Assembly: GCF_024347095.1 (NCBI RefSeq)
Contig: NZ_AP024904.1
Location: 930,001-994,000, forward strand
From: Vibrio rhizosphaerae
GTDB lineage: Bacteria > Pseudomonadota > Gammaproteobacteria > Enterobacterales > Vibrionaceae
DNA: 64,000 bases
Direction: 5' to 3'
Positions 50,597 through 60,493 of the stretch are shown here, one piece after another. Positions within the stretch are counted from its first letter, which is position 1; the number at the start of each line of letters is the position of its first letter. The position numbers and the translations under genes are program-made. A model generated the notes under the pieces. That model had not been told where the DNA came from, searched no databases, and saw only the letters and a program-made list of their open reading frames with translations.

Positions 50597-52555
50597 ATGC
50601 CATCAAAGACTGAAAAGCCAATACTCGACGCAGATCATGAAACGGAAGAAATGAAATCCATTCACCCATTACGGAGCCGTCTGGGACGAAGAATCATTTT
50701 TATTTTGGTATTACTCAGTGGCACAATCACTTTTTTGGCGACCTTGGCACAACTCTATTTCGATTACAGCAAACAATTCAGCAATGTTGATCGACGCCAT
50801 CAGGAAATCCGAAATATCCACACGCACCTGCTGGCTTCATCACTATGGAATTTTGATCTCACTATATTACAACAGCGGGTCAATGGACTGATTAATCTGC
50901 CTCATATCGATTATCTGGAAATACAGTCTGACAACTATAAAATCAGCGCAGGGAAACCGGTGACCGGCAAAGCCGTCAGCCATATCTATCCGCTGACATT
51001 TCAAGATCCAATCACCGGGAAATCAGAACAAATCGGGACGATTCGCGTTGAGTCGGATATTCAGCAAATCTATAACTCACTGTTGAATGACTTTCTGGTG
51101 ATTCTGTCAATTAATACCATTAAGACAGCACTGGTCTGCTATTTGATTCTGATCGTGTTTCACCACAGTATCAATCAGCGAATTTACGCGATTGTCCGCT
51201 ACCTGAGACAGTATAACCCCAGACACAGAGCGCATCCCCTGCGCGTCTACAACTATCCGGTGATTACGCAAAAAAATGACGAGCTATCACTTTTATGTAA
51301 TGAAACCAATAAATTAACGAGAAATCTGACGGTTTTGTATCAGAATATTCGCTTCGAACAGACCCGTTTGGCGGATTTTGCCCACGTCTCTTCTGACTGG
51401 CTGTGGGAAACCGATTCAGCTTTGAAACTGGTGTATTGCTCAGAAGCCATGCTGACTGCACTTCACTTACCAGAAAACCATCGTTTGGCATTCCATGAAA
51501 TTGAGCAATTTCAAACAGCGACTCAGTTACAGCAATTCTTAAACGGCAAGCAAAACTTCCACCATTGTGAAGTCGTTCTCAACCTGAACGGACATAAGAT
51601 GTGGTTAATGTTTCAGGCCCAAGCGCGCTATGACAATGAATATAACAATTTCTTAGGATTTCGCGGCACAGCACTGAATATTACTGAACTCAAATCGGTC
51701 CAAGCGGAACTAGAGCAACTCAATCAAAGTCTGGAACACACCGTTCAGGAACGGACGCAGGATTTGGCTCAGAGTCTCAAACAACTCAAACAAGCACAGG
51801 CGCAACTGATCCAGTCGGAAAAGTTGGCCGCACTCGGTGGCTTGGTCGCCGGGGTTGCGCACGAGGTGAATACGCCGTTAGGTATCGCAGTCACTGCGAC
51901 ATCGATCATTGAGGAAGTGACGGAGGAGTTTGAACGGGCATTTCGCGATCAAACCTTAACAACCACTCAGTTTGTTGAACTGACCGAAAGAATGAAATCG
52001 GGCTCAGAATTACTGCAAAGTAATCTGAATCGGGCATCAAAGTTAATCCGGGACTTCAAACAAACTGCCGTCGATCAGGTTTCTGAAAACCGGAGCCAGT
52101 TTCATATTCATCAGGTACTCATGGCATTAATTACCAGCATGCATCCAGAAACCCGGAAAATTCCAGTGTCCCCCCAACTCGAAGGAGATGAAACACTGAC
52201 GATGACGAGCCTGCCGGGGACATTAACCCAAATCATCTCGAACCTGATTATGAATAGTGTGATTCATGCGTTTGAAGGTGACCATCCATCTCCGGAAATT
52301 CGGATTAAATTCTATGCCCAAGATCAGCATATTATTTTTGAATATCAGGATAACGGCATTGGAGTACCCCATGAATTGCATGAGAAAATTTTTGAACCGT
52401 TTTATACCAGTAAAAGAGGTCATGGTGGCTCAGGGTTGGGGCTCAATTTAGTCTTTAATCTGGTGACACAAAAACTGAAAGGCCACTTAAACTTTACCTC
52501 AGAGCCGGGTCAAGGCGTTCTATATCGCATTCAGCTGCCGAAGACATTGGACTAA
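50597..52555 (+). CDS. Membrane sensor histidine kinase with PAS domain, first of a tandem pair
   Basis: A 652-residue kinase. Membrane helices near 30-52 and 170-190 flank a periplasmic sensor (about 55-165) with HTHLLASSLWNFD, a small-ligand-type domain. Then a HAMP-like linker, a PAS domain (about 255-375, SSDWLWETDSALKLVYCSE), a coiled coil, the HPK4-type phospho-acceptor GGLVAGVAHEVNTPLGIAV, and the ATPase with NSVIHAF, DNGIGVP and GHGGSGLGLNL. The ligand is unknown. Its paralogue follows 51 bases downstream, and a receiver/HD-GYP protein converges on the pair. Confidence 0.9.
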   Translation: MPSKTEKPILDADHETEEMKSIHPLRSRLGRRIIFILVLLSGTITFLATLAQLYFDYSKQFSNVDRRHQEIRNIHTHLLASSLWNFDLTILQQRVNGLINLPHIDYLEIQSDNYKISAGKPVTGKAVSHIYPLTFQDPITGKSEQIGTIRVESDIQQIYNSLLNDFLVILSINTIKTALVCYLILIVFHHSINQRIYAIVRYLRQYNPRHRAHPLRVYNYPVITQKNDELSLLCNETNKLTRNLTVLYQNIRFEQTRLADFAHVSSDWLWETDSALKLVYCSEAMLTALHLPENHRLAFHEIEQFQTATQLQQFLNGKQNFHHCEVVLNLNGHKMWLMFQAQARYDNEYNNFLGFRGTALNITELKSVQAELEQLNQSLEHTVQERTQDLAQSLKQLKQAQAQLIQSEKLAALGGLVAGVAHEVNTPLGIAVTATSIIEEVTEEFERAFRDQTLTTTQFVELTERMKSGSELLQSNLNRASKLIRDFKQTAVDQVSENRSQFHIHQVLMALITSMHPETRKIPVSPQLEGDETLTMTSLPGTLTQIISNLIMNSVIHAFEGDHPSPEIRIKFYAQDQHIIFEYQDNGIGVPHELHEKIFEPFYTSKRGHGGSGLGLNLVFNLVTQKLKGHLNFTSEPGQGVLYRIQLPKTLD

Positions 52556-52606
52556 TCACAATGCATCTCCTCAAGATGCACAATTGCCGGCTAGGGTTAC
52601 AAGGAT

Positions 52607-54556
52607 ATGACAACAGGTAAATACAATACTGAATTGACTTCCCCGCTGCGGAGCCGTCTCGGACGACGCATGATTTTCATTCTGATTCTGATCAGTAGTG
52701 TGTTTACATTGATTTCTACAGGAACCCAGCTCTACTTCAATTACACACAGCATATGGATAATATCGAAAAACGCCATATGGAAATTCAAGACGTGCACAC
52801 GCATGTACTGGCTTCGTTTATTTGGAACTTTAATCTGTCGCAACTACGACGGAGAATGGAGCATCTATTACTTTTATCCGATATTGACTATTTAGAGGTT
52901 GAATCCGGTAACTACAAAATTGCCGTTGGTCAACCGAACAAAGCCACAGTGATCAGACATATTTACCCCCTGACTGTCCGCGAACCGGTAAATGATGAAA
53001 CAGAGTTGATCGGTACCCTTGTTGTTGAATCGAACCTCGATTATATCCACCACACACTGATTCGTGAGTTTTTGACGACATTAGCGATTAATACCATCAA
53101 GACTATCATCGTCTGTTACCTGATCCTCGTTATTTTTCATCGCAGTATCAACCAACGGATTTTTTCAATTGTTCGCTTCCTGCAACACTATAATCCCATG
53201 AAACCGGGACAGAAGCTTAAAGTCTATCAGGCTCCATGGATTACACAGCATGATGATGAGTTATCGTTATTGGTCAAAGAAACGAATAAATTAACTCAAA
53301 ACCTCGTGTTTTTTTACCAGAGTAATCACTTTGAACGAACTCGCTCGAGACATTTTGCTCACATCTCATCGGACTGGCTGTGGGAAACAGACGACTCACT
53401 CCAACTGATTTATGCCTCAGAAGGGATGTTGAAAGCCTTACACCTCTCAGAAGCTCATCCGACTGCTTTCGAGCAAATCGAAGCGTTACAATCGGCAGAG
53501 GATTTACACCGTTTTCTCAGTTACAAACGGAGTTTTCAGCAGTGTGAAGTCACCATCATCTTAGATGGCATGCAGCAGTGGTTTGTATTTCAGGCTCTCG
53601 CTCGCTATAACGACGTACATGAATTTCTCGGATTTCGCGGAACAGCGCTGAATATCACGGATCTGAAATCCGGGCAGCAGGCCTTAAAACAGCTTAACCA
53701 GGCACTGGAATATAAAGTTCAGCAACGCACTGACGAGCTGGCTCAAAATATGGAGCAACTCAAACAAGCTCAGACCCAACTGATTCAGTCCGAAAAATTC
53801 ACTGCACTCGGTGGACTGGTTGCCGGAGTTGCGCATGAAGTCAATACACCTCTAGGGATTGCTGTAACAGCGACATCCGTCGTTGCAGATATCAGAAAAA
53901 CACTAGAAGAAAGCTTCCATAATCAGACCCTCACGACCCATCAGTTTAAAGAACTCACTCAGCGCTTGAATTTAAGTGTCGACTTGTTGAAAAGTAACCT
54001 CACCCGAGCATCGGGATTAATGCAGAACTTTAAACAGACCGCGGTCGATCAAATATCAGAGAGCCAAAGTCAATTTAACGTTTATCAGGTTTTGCAGGCT
54101 TTAATTGACAGTATCTCTCCGGAGACCAGAAAAGTCCCGGTGACTCCTGAGCTGGAGGGGGACAAGGATTTGATGATGAATAGTTTTCCGGGAGGATTAA
54201 CTCAAGTCATTGCCAACCTCCTCATCAACAGTACACGCCATGCGTTCACAAACGGAAATCAGCAAACAGAGCCGCAAATTGTCATTCGTTTTTATACCGA
54301 GGAAGAATCAGTTATTTTTGAGTATCTCGATAATGGCGTCGGCATCCCCGAGGATCTACATCAAAAAATATTTGAACCATTCTACACCACCCAGAGAGGA
54401 CACGGTGGCTCGGGGCTTGGCCTGAGTTTAGTGTTTAATCTGGTGACCCAACAACTGCAGGGAACCTTACAGTTTGCATCAACGCCCGGGCAGGGTCTGC
54501 ACTACTGGCTCAAGCTCCCTAAGCAATTAACGATTCAAGAGGAAGAAACAGTATAG
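52607..54556 (+). CDS. Membrane sensor histidine kinase with PAS domain, second of a tandem pair
   Basis: A 649-residue paralogue of the preceding kinase with the same order: two membrane helices, periplasmic sensor (HTHVLASFIWNFN), PAS (SSDWLWETDDSLQLIYASE), HPK4 phospho-acceptor GGLVAGVAHEVNTPLGIAV, ATPase (NSTRHAF, DNGVGIP, GHGGSGLGLSL). The cytoplasmic parts are more alike than the sensor parts, so the two probably answer different cues through one output. AGGAT directly precedes the ATG. It ends 21 bases from the stop of the convergent HD-GYP gene. Confidence 0.9.
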   Translation: MTTGKYNTELTSPLRSRLGRRMIFILILISSVFTLISTGTQLYFNYTQHMDNIEKRHMEIQDVHTHVLASFIWNFNLSQLRRRMEHLLLLSDIDYLEVESGNYKIAVGQPNKATVIRHIYPLTVREPVNDETELIGTLVVESNLDYIHHTLIREFLTTLAINTIKTIIVCYLILVIFHRSINQRIFSIVRFLQHYNPMKPGQKLKVYQAPWITQHDDELSLLVKETNKLTQNLVFFYQSNHFERTRSRHFAHISSDWLWETDDSLQLIYASEGMLKALHLSEAHPTAFEQIEALQSAEDLHRFLSYKRSFQQCEVTIILDGMQQWFVFQALARYNDVHEFLGFRGTALNITDLKSGQQALKQLNQALEYKVQQRTDELAQNMEQLKQAQTQLIQSEKFTALGGLVAGVAHEVNTPLGIAVTATSVVADIRKTLEESFHNQTLTTHQFKELTQRLNLSVDLLKSNLTRASGLMQNFKQTAVDQISESQSQFNVYQVLQALIDSISPETRKVPVTPELEGDKDLMMNSFPGGLTQVIANLLINSTRHAFTNGNQQTEPQIVIRFYTEEESVIFEYLDNGVGIPEDLHQKIFEPFYTTQRGHGGSGLGLSLVFNLVTQQLQGTLQFASTPGQGLHYWLKLPKQLTIQEEETV

Positions 54557-54577
54557 TTGCGATGCAACGTCAATCCG

Positions 54578-56137
54578 TTAATCAGGCAGACTGTCCCGAA
54601 TCGCCACAAATTCATCCCAATGTGCAACAAACAAGTCAACCAGTTGCGGATCAAACTGCTTCCCCCGTTGCGCTAAAATTTCCTGTTTGATCTTGTCGTC
54701 TGGCCAACTTTCTTTATAACAACGCTTAGCACCTAAAGCATCGAACACATCAGCCAAGGCGGTAATTCTGCCACAAATCGGAATATCGTTTCCCGACAGC
54801 CCATGCGGATAACCGGTACCATCCCACCGTTCATGGTGATATTCAGCGATATTTTTCGCCATCACCATCAGCGGACGCGCAGACTGACTCAGAATCTCAA
54901 CACCATACTCCACATGTTTTTGCATGATTTTCCATTCTTCTTCATCCAGCTTGCCATCTTTGTGCAAAATGCGATCAGGCACAGCGACTTTCCCGACATC
55001 ATGTAATGGTGCGGCATGTTTGATCATTTTGACCTCAGTTTCAGACAAACCACACAACTGGGCCAACCGCTCACTATACAGAGAAACTCGCTGAACATGA
55101 GCACCGGTCTCTTTGCTGCGAGCCTCGACAGCATTGGAGAGGTTATAGACCAGCTCGACTGAGGTTTCCTGCAAATCAACAAACAAATTAATATTGTCGA
55201 ATGTCATACAGATATTCTGCATGTATATTTCCAGCAACTGCTTATCAAGTAACGAAAGTTCACCGTTTAAATTGACATAGAGAAGATTGGTCACCCCCCG
55301 TTCATCACGGGTATGAAACACATAAGCGTCGCCGTAGTTGTGTGAAGCACCTTTGTCTAACACTTCCTGACACCGCTGGGACACAATGTCGGGTAACACA
55401 CTAAAGCTACACTCTTTATAGAAGGAAACATATTTACCGGTCGCAGCAAGGGTAAGTGCTCGCTCACCCTCGCCGCCGTCATGGGGATACACGATGCAGT
55501 AGAAAGCAGAGGCTTCAAGCCCGAGAAGAGAGGTCAGTTGTTTCAATACCGTCGTAGCATAGGTTTGCAATGTTCTGGTATTTTGAACTTTAGCTGAGGC
55601 TTCAATGACTCTGCTTAATCCCTCCTTTTGTTCTTCAATAAGACATAAGTCCCGGTATGCTCGCAGCATTGAATAGAGTAATGTGCGTAACTTCTGTGTG
55701 GTGAGATCGGTTTTTTCTTTGTAGTCATCAATCTCATAATCCTGAATCACCTTCTCTTCCGGCGCCTGCCCGGCCTGTCCGGTCCTTAAGACCAACCGGA
55801 TAATTCGATTGCGACAGGTCTCCCGGATGAACCGAACCAAATCCAGTCCCGCATGTTCCGTTTCCATCACCACATCGATCAGCGCCAGTGCAATATCATC
55901 TTCTTGTTTAAAGATTTCCTGAGCTTCACTTCCGGAATACGCAGAGATCAGTTTCAAAGGGCGTTTCTGAAAAACAAAGTTACTCAATGCCAGTTTGGTG
56001 ATCTGGTGCATTTGAGCGTCATCATCCACCAGTAACACTTTCCAAGGTTCTAAACTTTGATCATTAGCCGATGAATGGCTATCTTTATTTTCTTCATGAT
56101 CTGAAGGCGTTGAACGCATATCCGCAAATAATTCCAT
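54578..56137 (-). CDS. Response regulator with DUF3369 and HD-GYP c-di-GMP phosphodiesterase domain
   Basis: A 519-residue protein. A receiver domain (about 32-160, VLLVDDDAQM and phosphorylation Asp in ALIDVVMETE) is followed by a DUF3369 region (about 175-325) and an HD-GYP domain: AAPLHDVGKVAVPD gives HD, then EYHHERWDGTGYPHGLSG with the GYP, and ALADVFDALG. It should cleave c-di-GMP when phosphorylated. The two kinases facing it are the obvious partners. AGGTG lies six bases before the ATG used; a GTG two codons earlier is possible. Confidence 0.92.
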   Translation of the reverse strand: MELFADMRSTPSDHEENKDSHSSANDQSLEPWKVLLVDDDAQMHQITKLALSNFVFQKRPLKLISAYSGSEAQEIFKQEDDIALALIDVVMETEHAGLDLVRFIRETCRNRIIRLVLRTGQAGQAPEEKVIQDYEIDDYKEKTDLTTQKLRTLLYSMLRAYRDLCLIEEQKEGLSRVIEASAKVQNTRTLQTYATTVLKQLTSLLGLEASAFYCIVYPHDGGEGERALTLAATGKYVSFYKECSFSVLPDIVSQRCQEVLDKGASHNYGDAYVFHTRDERGVTNLLYVNLNGELSLLDKQLLEIYMQNICMTFDNINLFVDLQETSVELVYNLSNAVEARSKETGAHVQRVSLYSERLAQLCGLSETEVKMIKHAAPLHDVGKVAVPDRILHKDGKLDEEEWKIMQKHVEYGVEILSQSARPLMVMAKNIAEYHHERWDGTGYPHGLSGNDIPICGRITALADVFDALGAKRCYKESWPDDKIKQEILAQRGKQFDPQLVDLFVAHWDEFVAIRDSLPD

Positions 56138-56442
56138 AATCACCTCTTTTTCATCGACCTAATTATAGTTTTAGCACACTCCCATCACTCTTACTGTTTT
56201 ATTCTGACTTATCGGTGCGACATCAAAAAAGCCGCTGTGCGTTACAAACGTTGTTGCCAAAAATCAATGGATTATTAACACATACAGCACTGTGTGATTT
56301 TTTTGCAGAAGGTAGTTTGGTTCCATAACCATTCGAAGGCGGCAGATGTCGCGTGGCAAACGGAGCACGGCACACTGCGTGATACGGGTTTTAACCCATA
56401 ACACGAAGGATGAATTGAACGGGATGACCGAACGATGAGAAA
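56138..56442. other. Spacer between the HD-GYP and nadD-like genes
   Basis: About 305 bases on the upstream side of the HD-GYP gene. It should hold that promoter. I see no terminator for the nadD-like gene, operator, repeat or RNA gene. Confidence 0.35.
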
Positions 56443-56958
56443 TCAGTGATACAAAGACAGAGAATGGATCAATTGAGCAACAGATGGGGTGGTTAGGGTA
56501 TCAATCGCTTTGCCTTGCTGCAGACCTTGACGAATATCTGTGCTGCGAACCGGTACTTTCTCCGGACAGGCCATCACATTAAACTGCTTGAGGATATCTT
56601 TGGCCCGAAAAAAACGGGCAAACTGAAACAAGTTATCCGGTCCCATCACAAATGTCAGTTCATCCTGAGGATAAATGTCCTGCAACGCGGTCAATACTGC
56701 ATAAGTGGTAATATGTTTGCCGGGAAGATAGAGTTGTTCTTCAATTTCAGAACGTTGAATCTTATCACTATCTAAATCAGAGATCAGCGCATCAACCAAG
56801 CGACATCGCTGCTCGTAAGGGAGCATTTTCTTCCCCCATGCATGGGCGAGACTCGGAACCAATAAAATTTGATCAAAATGGCTTAATGAATCAATCACAC
56901 TTTTGTGACCCAAACTTGGTGGGTTAAAAGCACTGCCAAATACAGCGATTTTCAACAT
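56443..56958 (-). CDS. Nicotinate-nucleotide adenylyltransferase-like protein
   Basis: A 171-residue nucleotidyltransferase. GSAFNPPSLGHKSVI holds the (H/T)xGH-type active site, FVMGPDNLFQF is the substrate loop and VPVRSTDIRQGL the ATP-binding ISSTxIR-like motif. It is shorter than classical NadD (about 210 residues). It likely adenylates nicotinate or nicotinamide mononucleotide, the step before NadE, which is encoded divergently next door. GGAAGGAT directly precedes the ATG. A second, housekeeping nadD probably exists elsewhere. Confidence 0.83.
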   Translation of the reverse strand: MLKIAVFGSAFNPPSLGHKSVIDSLSHFDQILLVPSLAHAWGKKMLPYEQRCRLVDALISDLDSDKIQRSEIEEQLYLPGKHITTYAVLTALQDIYPQDELTFVMGPDNLFQFARFFRAKDILKQFNVMACPEKVPVRSTDIRQGLQQGKAIDTLTTPSVAQLIHSLSLYH

Positions 56959-57137
56959 ATCCTTCCTTTCTGGCAATTATCCGGTTTTCTAATTTGATGA
57001 AATCGGTATGATACTAAAAAGTTGCGATATACCCAAGTGACCTCAAAATACGGGGTTCCACGGTTCTCCCGATCACGGTGACTTGAGCGTCATGCTATCA
57101 GTTTATTTATTATTCTTGTACGAAAAGGAATCTCAAA

Positions 57138-57968
57138 ATGGAACAGCTTATTCGCGAGGAAATGCGCGTCCAACCCACCATCAATCCTGAGTATGAAATC
57201 GAGCGTCGTGTCGACTTTATCAAGCGCAAACTGACTGAATCCGGTTGTCAATCTCTGGTCCTCGGTATCAGTGGCGGGATTGACTCCGCAACGTGTGGGC
57301 GCTTGGCGCAGCTGGCAGTGAATCAACTCAATGAAGAACAGCCAAATACGCCGTATCAATTTATCGCGGTCAGACTGCCCTATGGTGAACAGAAAGATGA
57401 AGATGAGGCGCAACTTTCTATCGCCTTCATTGAACCGAGTCATGCTGTTGCTGTGAATATTAAAGCAGGTGTTGACGGACTCCATGCTGCATCTCATCAG
57501 GCGCTGGCAGGCACTGGCTTACTCCCGGAAGATCATGCGCAACTCGATTTCGTGAAAGGTAATGTCAAAGCCCGTGCGCGGATGATTGCCCAATACGAAA
57601 TTGCAGGTTATGTGCGTGGTCTTGTGCTCGGCACCGACCACTCTGCCGAAAATATTACCGGTTTTTACACCAAGTTCGGTGACGGTGCATGTGACCTCGC
57701 CCCTCTGTTCGGATTAAACAAGCGTCAGGTTCGTCAGGTCGCTGCTACGCTGGGCGCACCTGATGTGTTGGTCAACAAAGTACCAACCGCGGACTTGGAA
57801 GAACTGGCACCACAAAAAGCCGATGAAGCGGCCCTGAATCTGACCTACGATCAAATTGATGATTTTCTGGAAGGAAAGCCTGTCCCTCAGAGTGTTGTCG
57901 ATCGACTCGTCGCAATCTATCAGGCCACTCAGCACAAACGTCAGCCGATTCCGACAATTTACGACTAA
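57138..57968 (+). CDS. nadE: NH3-dependent NAD+ synthetase
   Basis: A 276-residue enzyme that amidates nicotinate adenine dinucleotide to NAD+ using ammonia and ATP. The P-loop is [18 protein letters not shown], followed by [59 protein letters not shown] and the C-terminal [15 protein letters not shown]. It lacks a glutaminase domain. Full length. AAGGAA lies seven bases before the ATG. With pncB and the nadD-like gene it completes the route from nicotinate to NAD. Confidence 0.96.
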   Translation: MEQLIREEMRVQPTINPEYEIERRVDFIKRKLTESGCQSLVLGISGGIDSATCGRLAQLAVNQLNEEQPNTPYQFIAVRLPYGEQKDEDEAQLSIAFIEPSHAVAVNIKAGVDGLHAASHQALAGTGLLPEDHAQLDFVKGNVKARARMIAQYEIAGYVRGLVLGTDHSAENITGFYTKFGDGACDLAPLFGLNKRQVRQVAATLGAPDVLVNKVPTADLEELAPQKADEAALNLTYDQIDDFLEGKPVPQSVVDRLVAIYQATQHKRQPIPTIYD

Positions 57969-58156
57969 TCCTTTCCCCACGCTTCATGGTGGGAAACACT
58001 GAGGTTGTGGAAAATCAATGATGACTCGATTTTCCACAACCGATTAGCATATCCCGCTCATGAATTACCCACCAATCTGCACTGCGATCACATTCTTATC
58101 TCATAATGTGAGTTCTATCCTATCGCGTAACACTTCTGAAAAAACGACGAGTGAAT

Positions 58157-58170
58157 ATGATTATCGTCAA
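58157..58170 (+). promoter_or_regulatory. Possible FNR site before the dcu gene
   Basis: ATGAT-TATC-GTCAA fits the FNR consensus TTGAT-N4-ATCAA at eight of ten positions, 58 bases before the dcu start. Anaerobic induction is usual for this transporter class; the site is a weak match. Confidence 0.35.
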
Positions 58171-58228
58171 TACTTTTTTTACCGTATCGATGATGATGAA
58201 GTAACGAATTGTTATAGGAGTTTGCAAT

Positions 58229-59557
58229 ATGTTGTATATGGAATTTTTGTTCCTATTATTAATGCTTTACATTGGCTCCCGGTACGGCGGTATCGGCTTA
58301 GGGGTCGTGTCCGGTATTGGTTTGGTGATTGAAGTCTTCATCTTCAAAATGCCACCGACCTCACCACCGATCACGGTGATGCTGATCATCTTAGCCGTGG
58401 TGACCTGTGCATCGATCCTTGAAGCTGCCGGCGGCTTGAAATACATGCTTCAGATTGCCGAACGGCTGCTACGGAAAAATCCTAAACGTGTCACACTCAT
58501 CGCGCCGTTCGTCACTTATACCATGACGTTCATGCTGGGTACCGGCCATGCCGTCTACTCCATCATGCCAATCATTGGTGATGTCGCACTGAAAAATGGC
58601 ATTCGGCCAGAACGCCCGATGGCGGCAGCATCAGTCGCGTCACAAGTGGCAATCACCGCATCTCCGATTTCAGCGGCAGTGGTTTATTATCTGGCCCAGC
58701 TAGTCAATGTTCAGTCCAATATCACGCTCCTTTCTATTTTGATGGTGACGGTGCCAGCCACACTTTGCGGAACACTTGCTATGTCGCTGTACAGCCTCAG
58801 ACGCGGAAAAGAGCTGCAAGACGATCCTGACTATCAGGCCCGCCTGAAAGATCCGGTCTGGAAAGAAGAGATCCGCAATACGACCGCCACCACGCTCAAC
58901 GAAACACTTCCTGCGAAAGCAAGAAACTCGGTATTACTCTTTATTGGAGCGATCCTGTGTATTGTTCTGATTGCGATGGTGCCTGAGATCAGAACCATCA
59001 GCGAAGGCGCAAAACCGATCAGTATGGCCGTCGTGATCCAGATGATGATGCTCTGCTTTGGCGGGATTATTCTGCTGGTGACGAAAACCAATCCGAAAAG
59101 TGTGCCTGACGGCGTGGTGTTTAAATCTGGGATGGTAGCCGCAATTGCGATCTTCGGGATTGCGTGGATGTCAGATACTTATTTCAAATACGCAATGCCG
59201 CAATTCAAATCGGGGATTGTTGAAATGGTTCAGTTATATCCCTGGACCTTCGCTCTGGCGCTCTTCATCGTTTCGGTCGTGGTCAATTCTCAAGCTGCAA
59301 CCGCACGGATGATGCTGCCTGTCGGGCTGGCACTCGGTTTAAGCCCCGCCCTGTTAATCGGCCTGATGCCGGCAGTTTACGGCTACTTCTTTATCCCGAA
59401 TTATCCGTCAGATATTGCCACCGTCAACTTTGATGTGTCTGGCACGACAAAAATCGGGAAATGGTACTTCAACCACTCGTTTATGTCGGTCGGCCTTATT
59501 GCTGTTGTGACTGGCTGTATTGTCGGCTATCTGCTCGCACAAGTGGTCATTGGCTAA
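58229..59557 (+). CDS. dcuB: Anaerobic C4-dicarboxylate transporter (Dcu family)
   Basis: A 442-residue inner-membrane carrier with about ten to twelve helices that exchanges fumarate for succinate during anaerobic growth, or takes up aspartate or malate. Family landmarks are LEAAGGLKYMLQIAERLLRKNPKRVT, TFMLGTGHAVYSIMPII, RPMAAASVASQVAITASPISAAVVY and YGYFFIPNYPSDIATVNFD (in outline). The sequence looks closer to DcuB than DcuA, but the distinction is not certain by eye. AGGAG lies nine bases before the ATG. Confidence 0.88.
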   Translation: MLYMEFLFLLLMLYIGSRYGGIGLGVVSGIGLVIEVFIFKMPPTSPPITVMLIILAVVTCASILEAAGGLKYMLQIAERLLRKNPKRVTLIAPFVTYTMTFMLGTGHAVYSIMPIIGDVALKNGIRPERPMAAASVASQVAITASPISAAVVYYLAQLVNVQSNITLLSILMVTVPATLCGTLAMSLYSLRRGKELQDDPDYQARLKDPVWKEEIRNTTATTLNETLPAKARNSVLLFIGAILCIVLIAMVPEIRTISEGAKPISMAVVIQMMMLCFGGIILLVTKTNPKSVPDGVVFKSGMVAAIAIFGIAWMSDTYFKYAMPQFKSGIVEMVQLYPWTFALALFIVSVVVNSQAATARMMLPVGLALGLSPALLIGLMPAVYGYFFIPNYPSDIATVNFDVSGTTKIGKWYFNHSFMSVGLIAVVTGCIVGYLLAQVVIG

Positions 59558-59604
59558 ATTCAGCCCCGCGTAAACAATCACCCTTCTTTTGGTGATGAGT
59601 TGCT

Positions 59605-59636
59605 AAAAATCAGCCCCTATCTCGAGGGGCTGATTG
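59605..59636 (+). terminator. Hairpin after the dcu gene
   Basis: ATCAGCCCC and GGGGCTGAT form a 9-bp stem with an 8-base loop, about 50 bases after the dcu stop. A-rich sequence precedes it; the following bases are only mildly T-rich, so it may also serve the convergent carbonic anhydrase gene. Confidence 0.7.
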
Positions 59637-59677
59637 ATGATGACAGCATTAATTCGATCGCACGATGACTGATCCCG

Positions 59678-60391
59678 CTATTTTTCATCCATGACTATAC
59701 GGGCATTGCGTGCCTGAACAGGACGATTATTGTGCCCCATGACCGAAGTCAGCGCATTTTCCTGCCCAGTCGACAGCGTCTTTGACTGCTTCATTACAAA
59801 CCAACGCACACCTTCACTACATGGTGGGGTGGTGAGCGATCCATTGAAACGATAATATTTTTGAGTGGTCGGCAATAAATCTTTCACAGGGAAAGAAACC
59901 GCCACCGTATCGCCTTTTTTCGGTAATCGCTGTGTCAACTGAGCTAACTCGTGATCGGCGGCCCCGAGGTCAAACATCACGGCAACGACAGCCAGATTGC
60001 CATCACGATCCTGATTGACAAAATGAGCTTCCAAGGGATATTGATGACTCTTAATTAAGTTTTCGGAAGGGGTATGAAAGTGGAATTGCTTCAGTTCAAA
60101 CTGAGTCCCATCAACGGTCAGAGTATTATTGCCTGTCACAGTCGCCTGTAACGTATGACCATTGTTGGTTACAGCGGTCACTTGCCCCTGATACGCGATG
60201 GCCAAAGGCTTCAGATCGGATGTGACCGTATCCGTCAAATTAATCGGACTCTGGTTTTTCCCTGTCTCACAAATCTTAGACACATGTCCCCAGTGGTCCG
60301 GACCATTTTCCCCGGTATATCCCCATTCTGAAGCCTGTGTCATAGCGGAAAAGAAAGCACCCACTGACATTGCTAATATAATTTTTTTCAT
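59678..60391 (-). CDS. Alpha-type carbonic anhydrase, periplasmic
   Basis: A 237-residue enzyme with a signal peptide (residues 1-20, ending TQA-SE). WGYTGENGPDHWG, QSPINL, the zinc histidines in KQFHFHTPSEN and EAHFVNQD, and RFNGSLTTPPCSEGVRWFVM are the alpha-CA landmarks, all intact. It interconverts CO2 and bicarbonate in the periplasm. GGAGAG lies five bases before the ATG. Monocistronic; regulation not visible. Confidence 0.94.
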   Translation of the reverse strand: MKKIILAMSVGAFFSAMTQASEWGYTGENGPDHWGHVSKICETGKNQSPINLTDTVTSDLKPLAIAYQGQVTAVTNNGHTLQATVTGNNTLTVDGTQFELKQFHFHTPSENLIKSHQYPLEAHFVNQDRDGNLAVVAVMFDLGAADHELAQLTQRLPKKGDTVAVSFPVKDLLPTTQKYYRFNGSLTTPPCSEGVRWFVMKQSKTLSTGQENALTSVMGHNNRPVQARNARIVMDEK

Positions 60392-60493
60392 TGTCTCTCC
60401 ATGTGATAACGGATATCGCTATTTTTTATTTATTGAGCAAATAATTGTTTAGTTATCAAAGACAAGACTGAAAGTGCCTTATCAGTTTTGAGT

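Noticed and set aside
57090..57497. 135-codon minus-strand frame over nadE
   Set aside because: Complementary to the strongly conserved nadE coding sequence.
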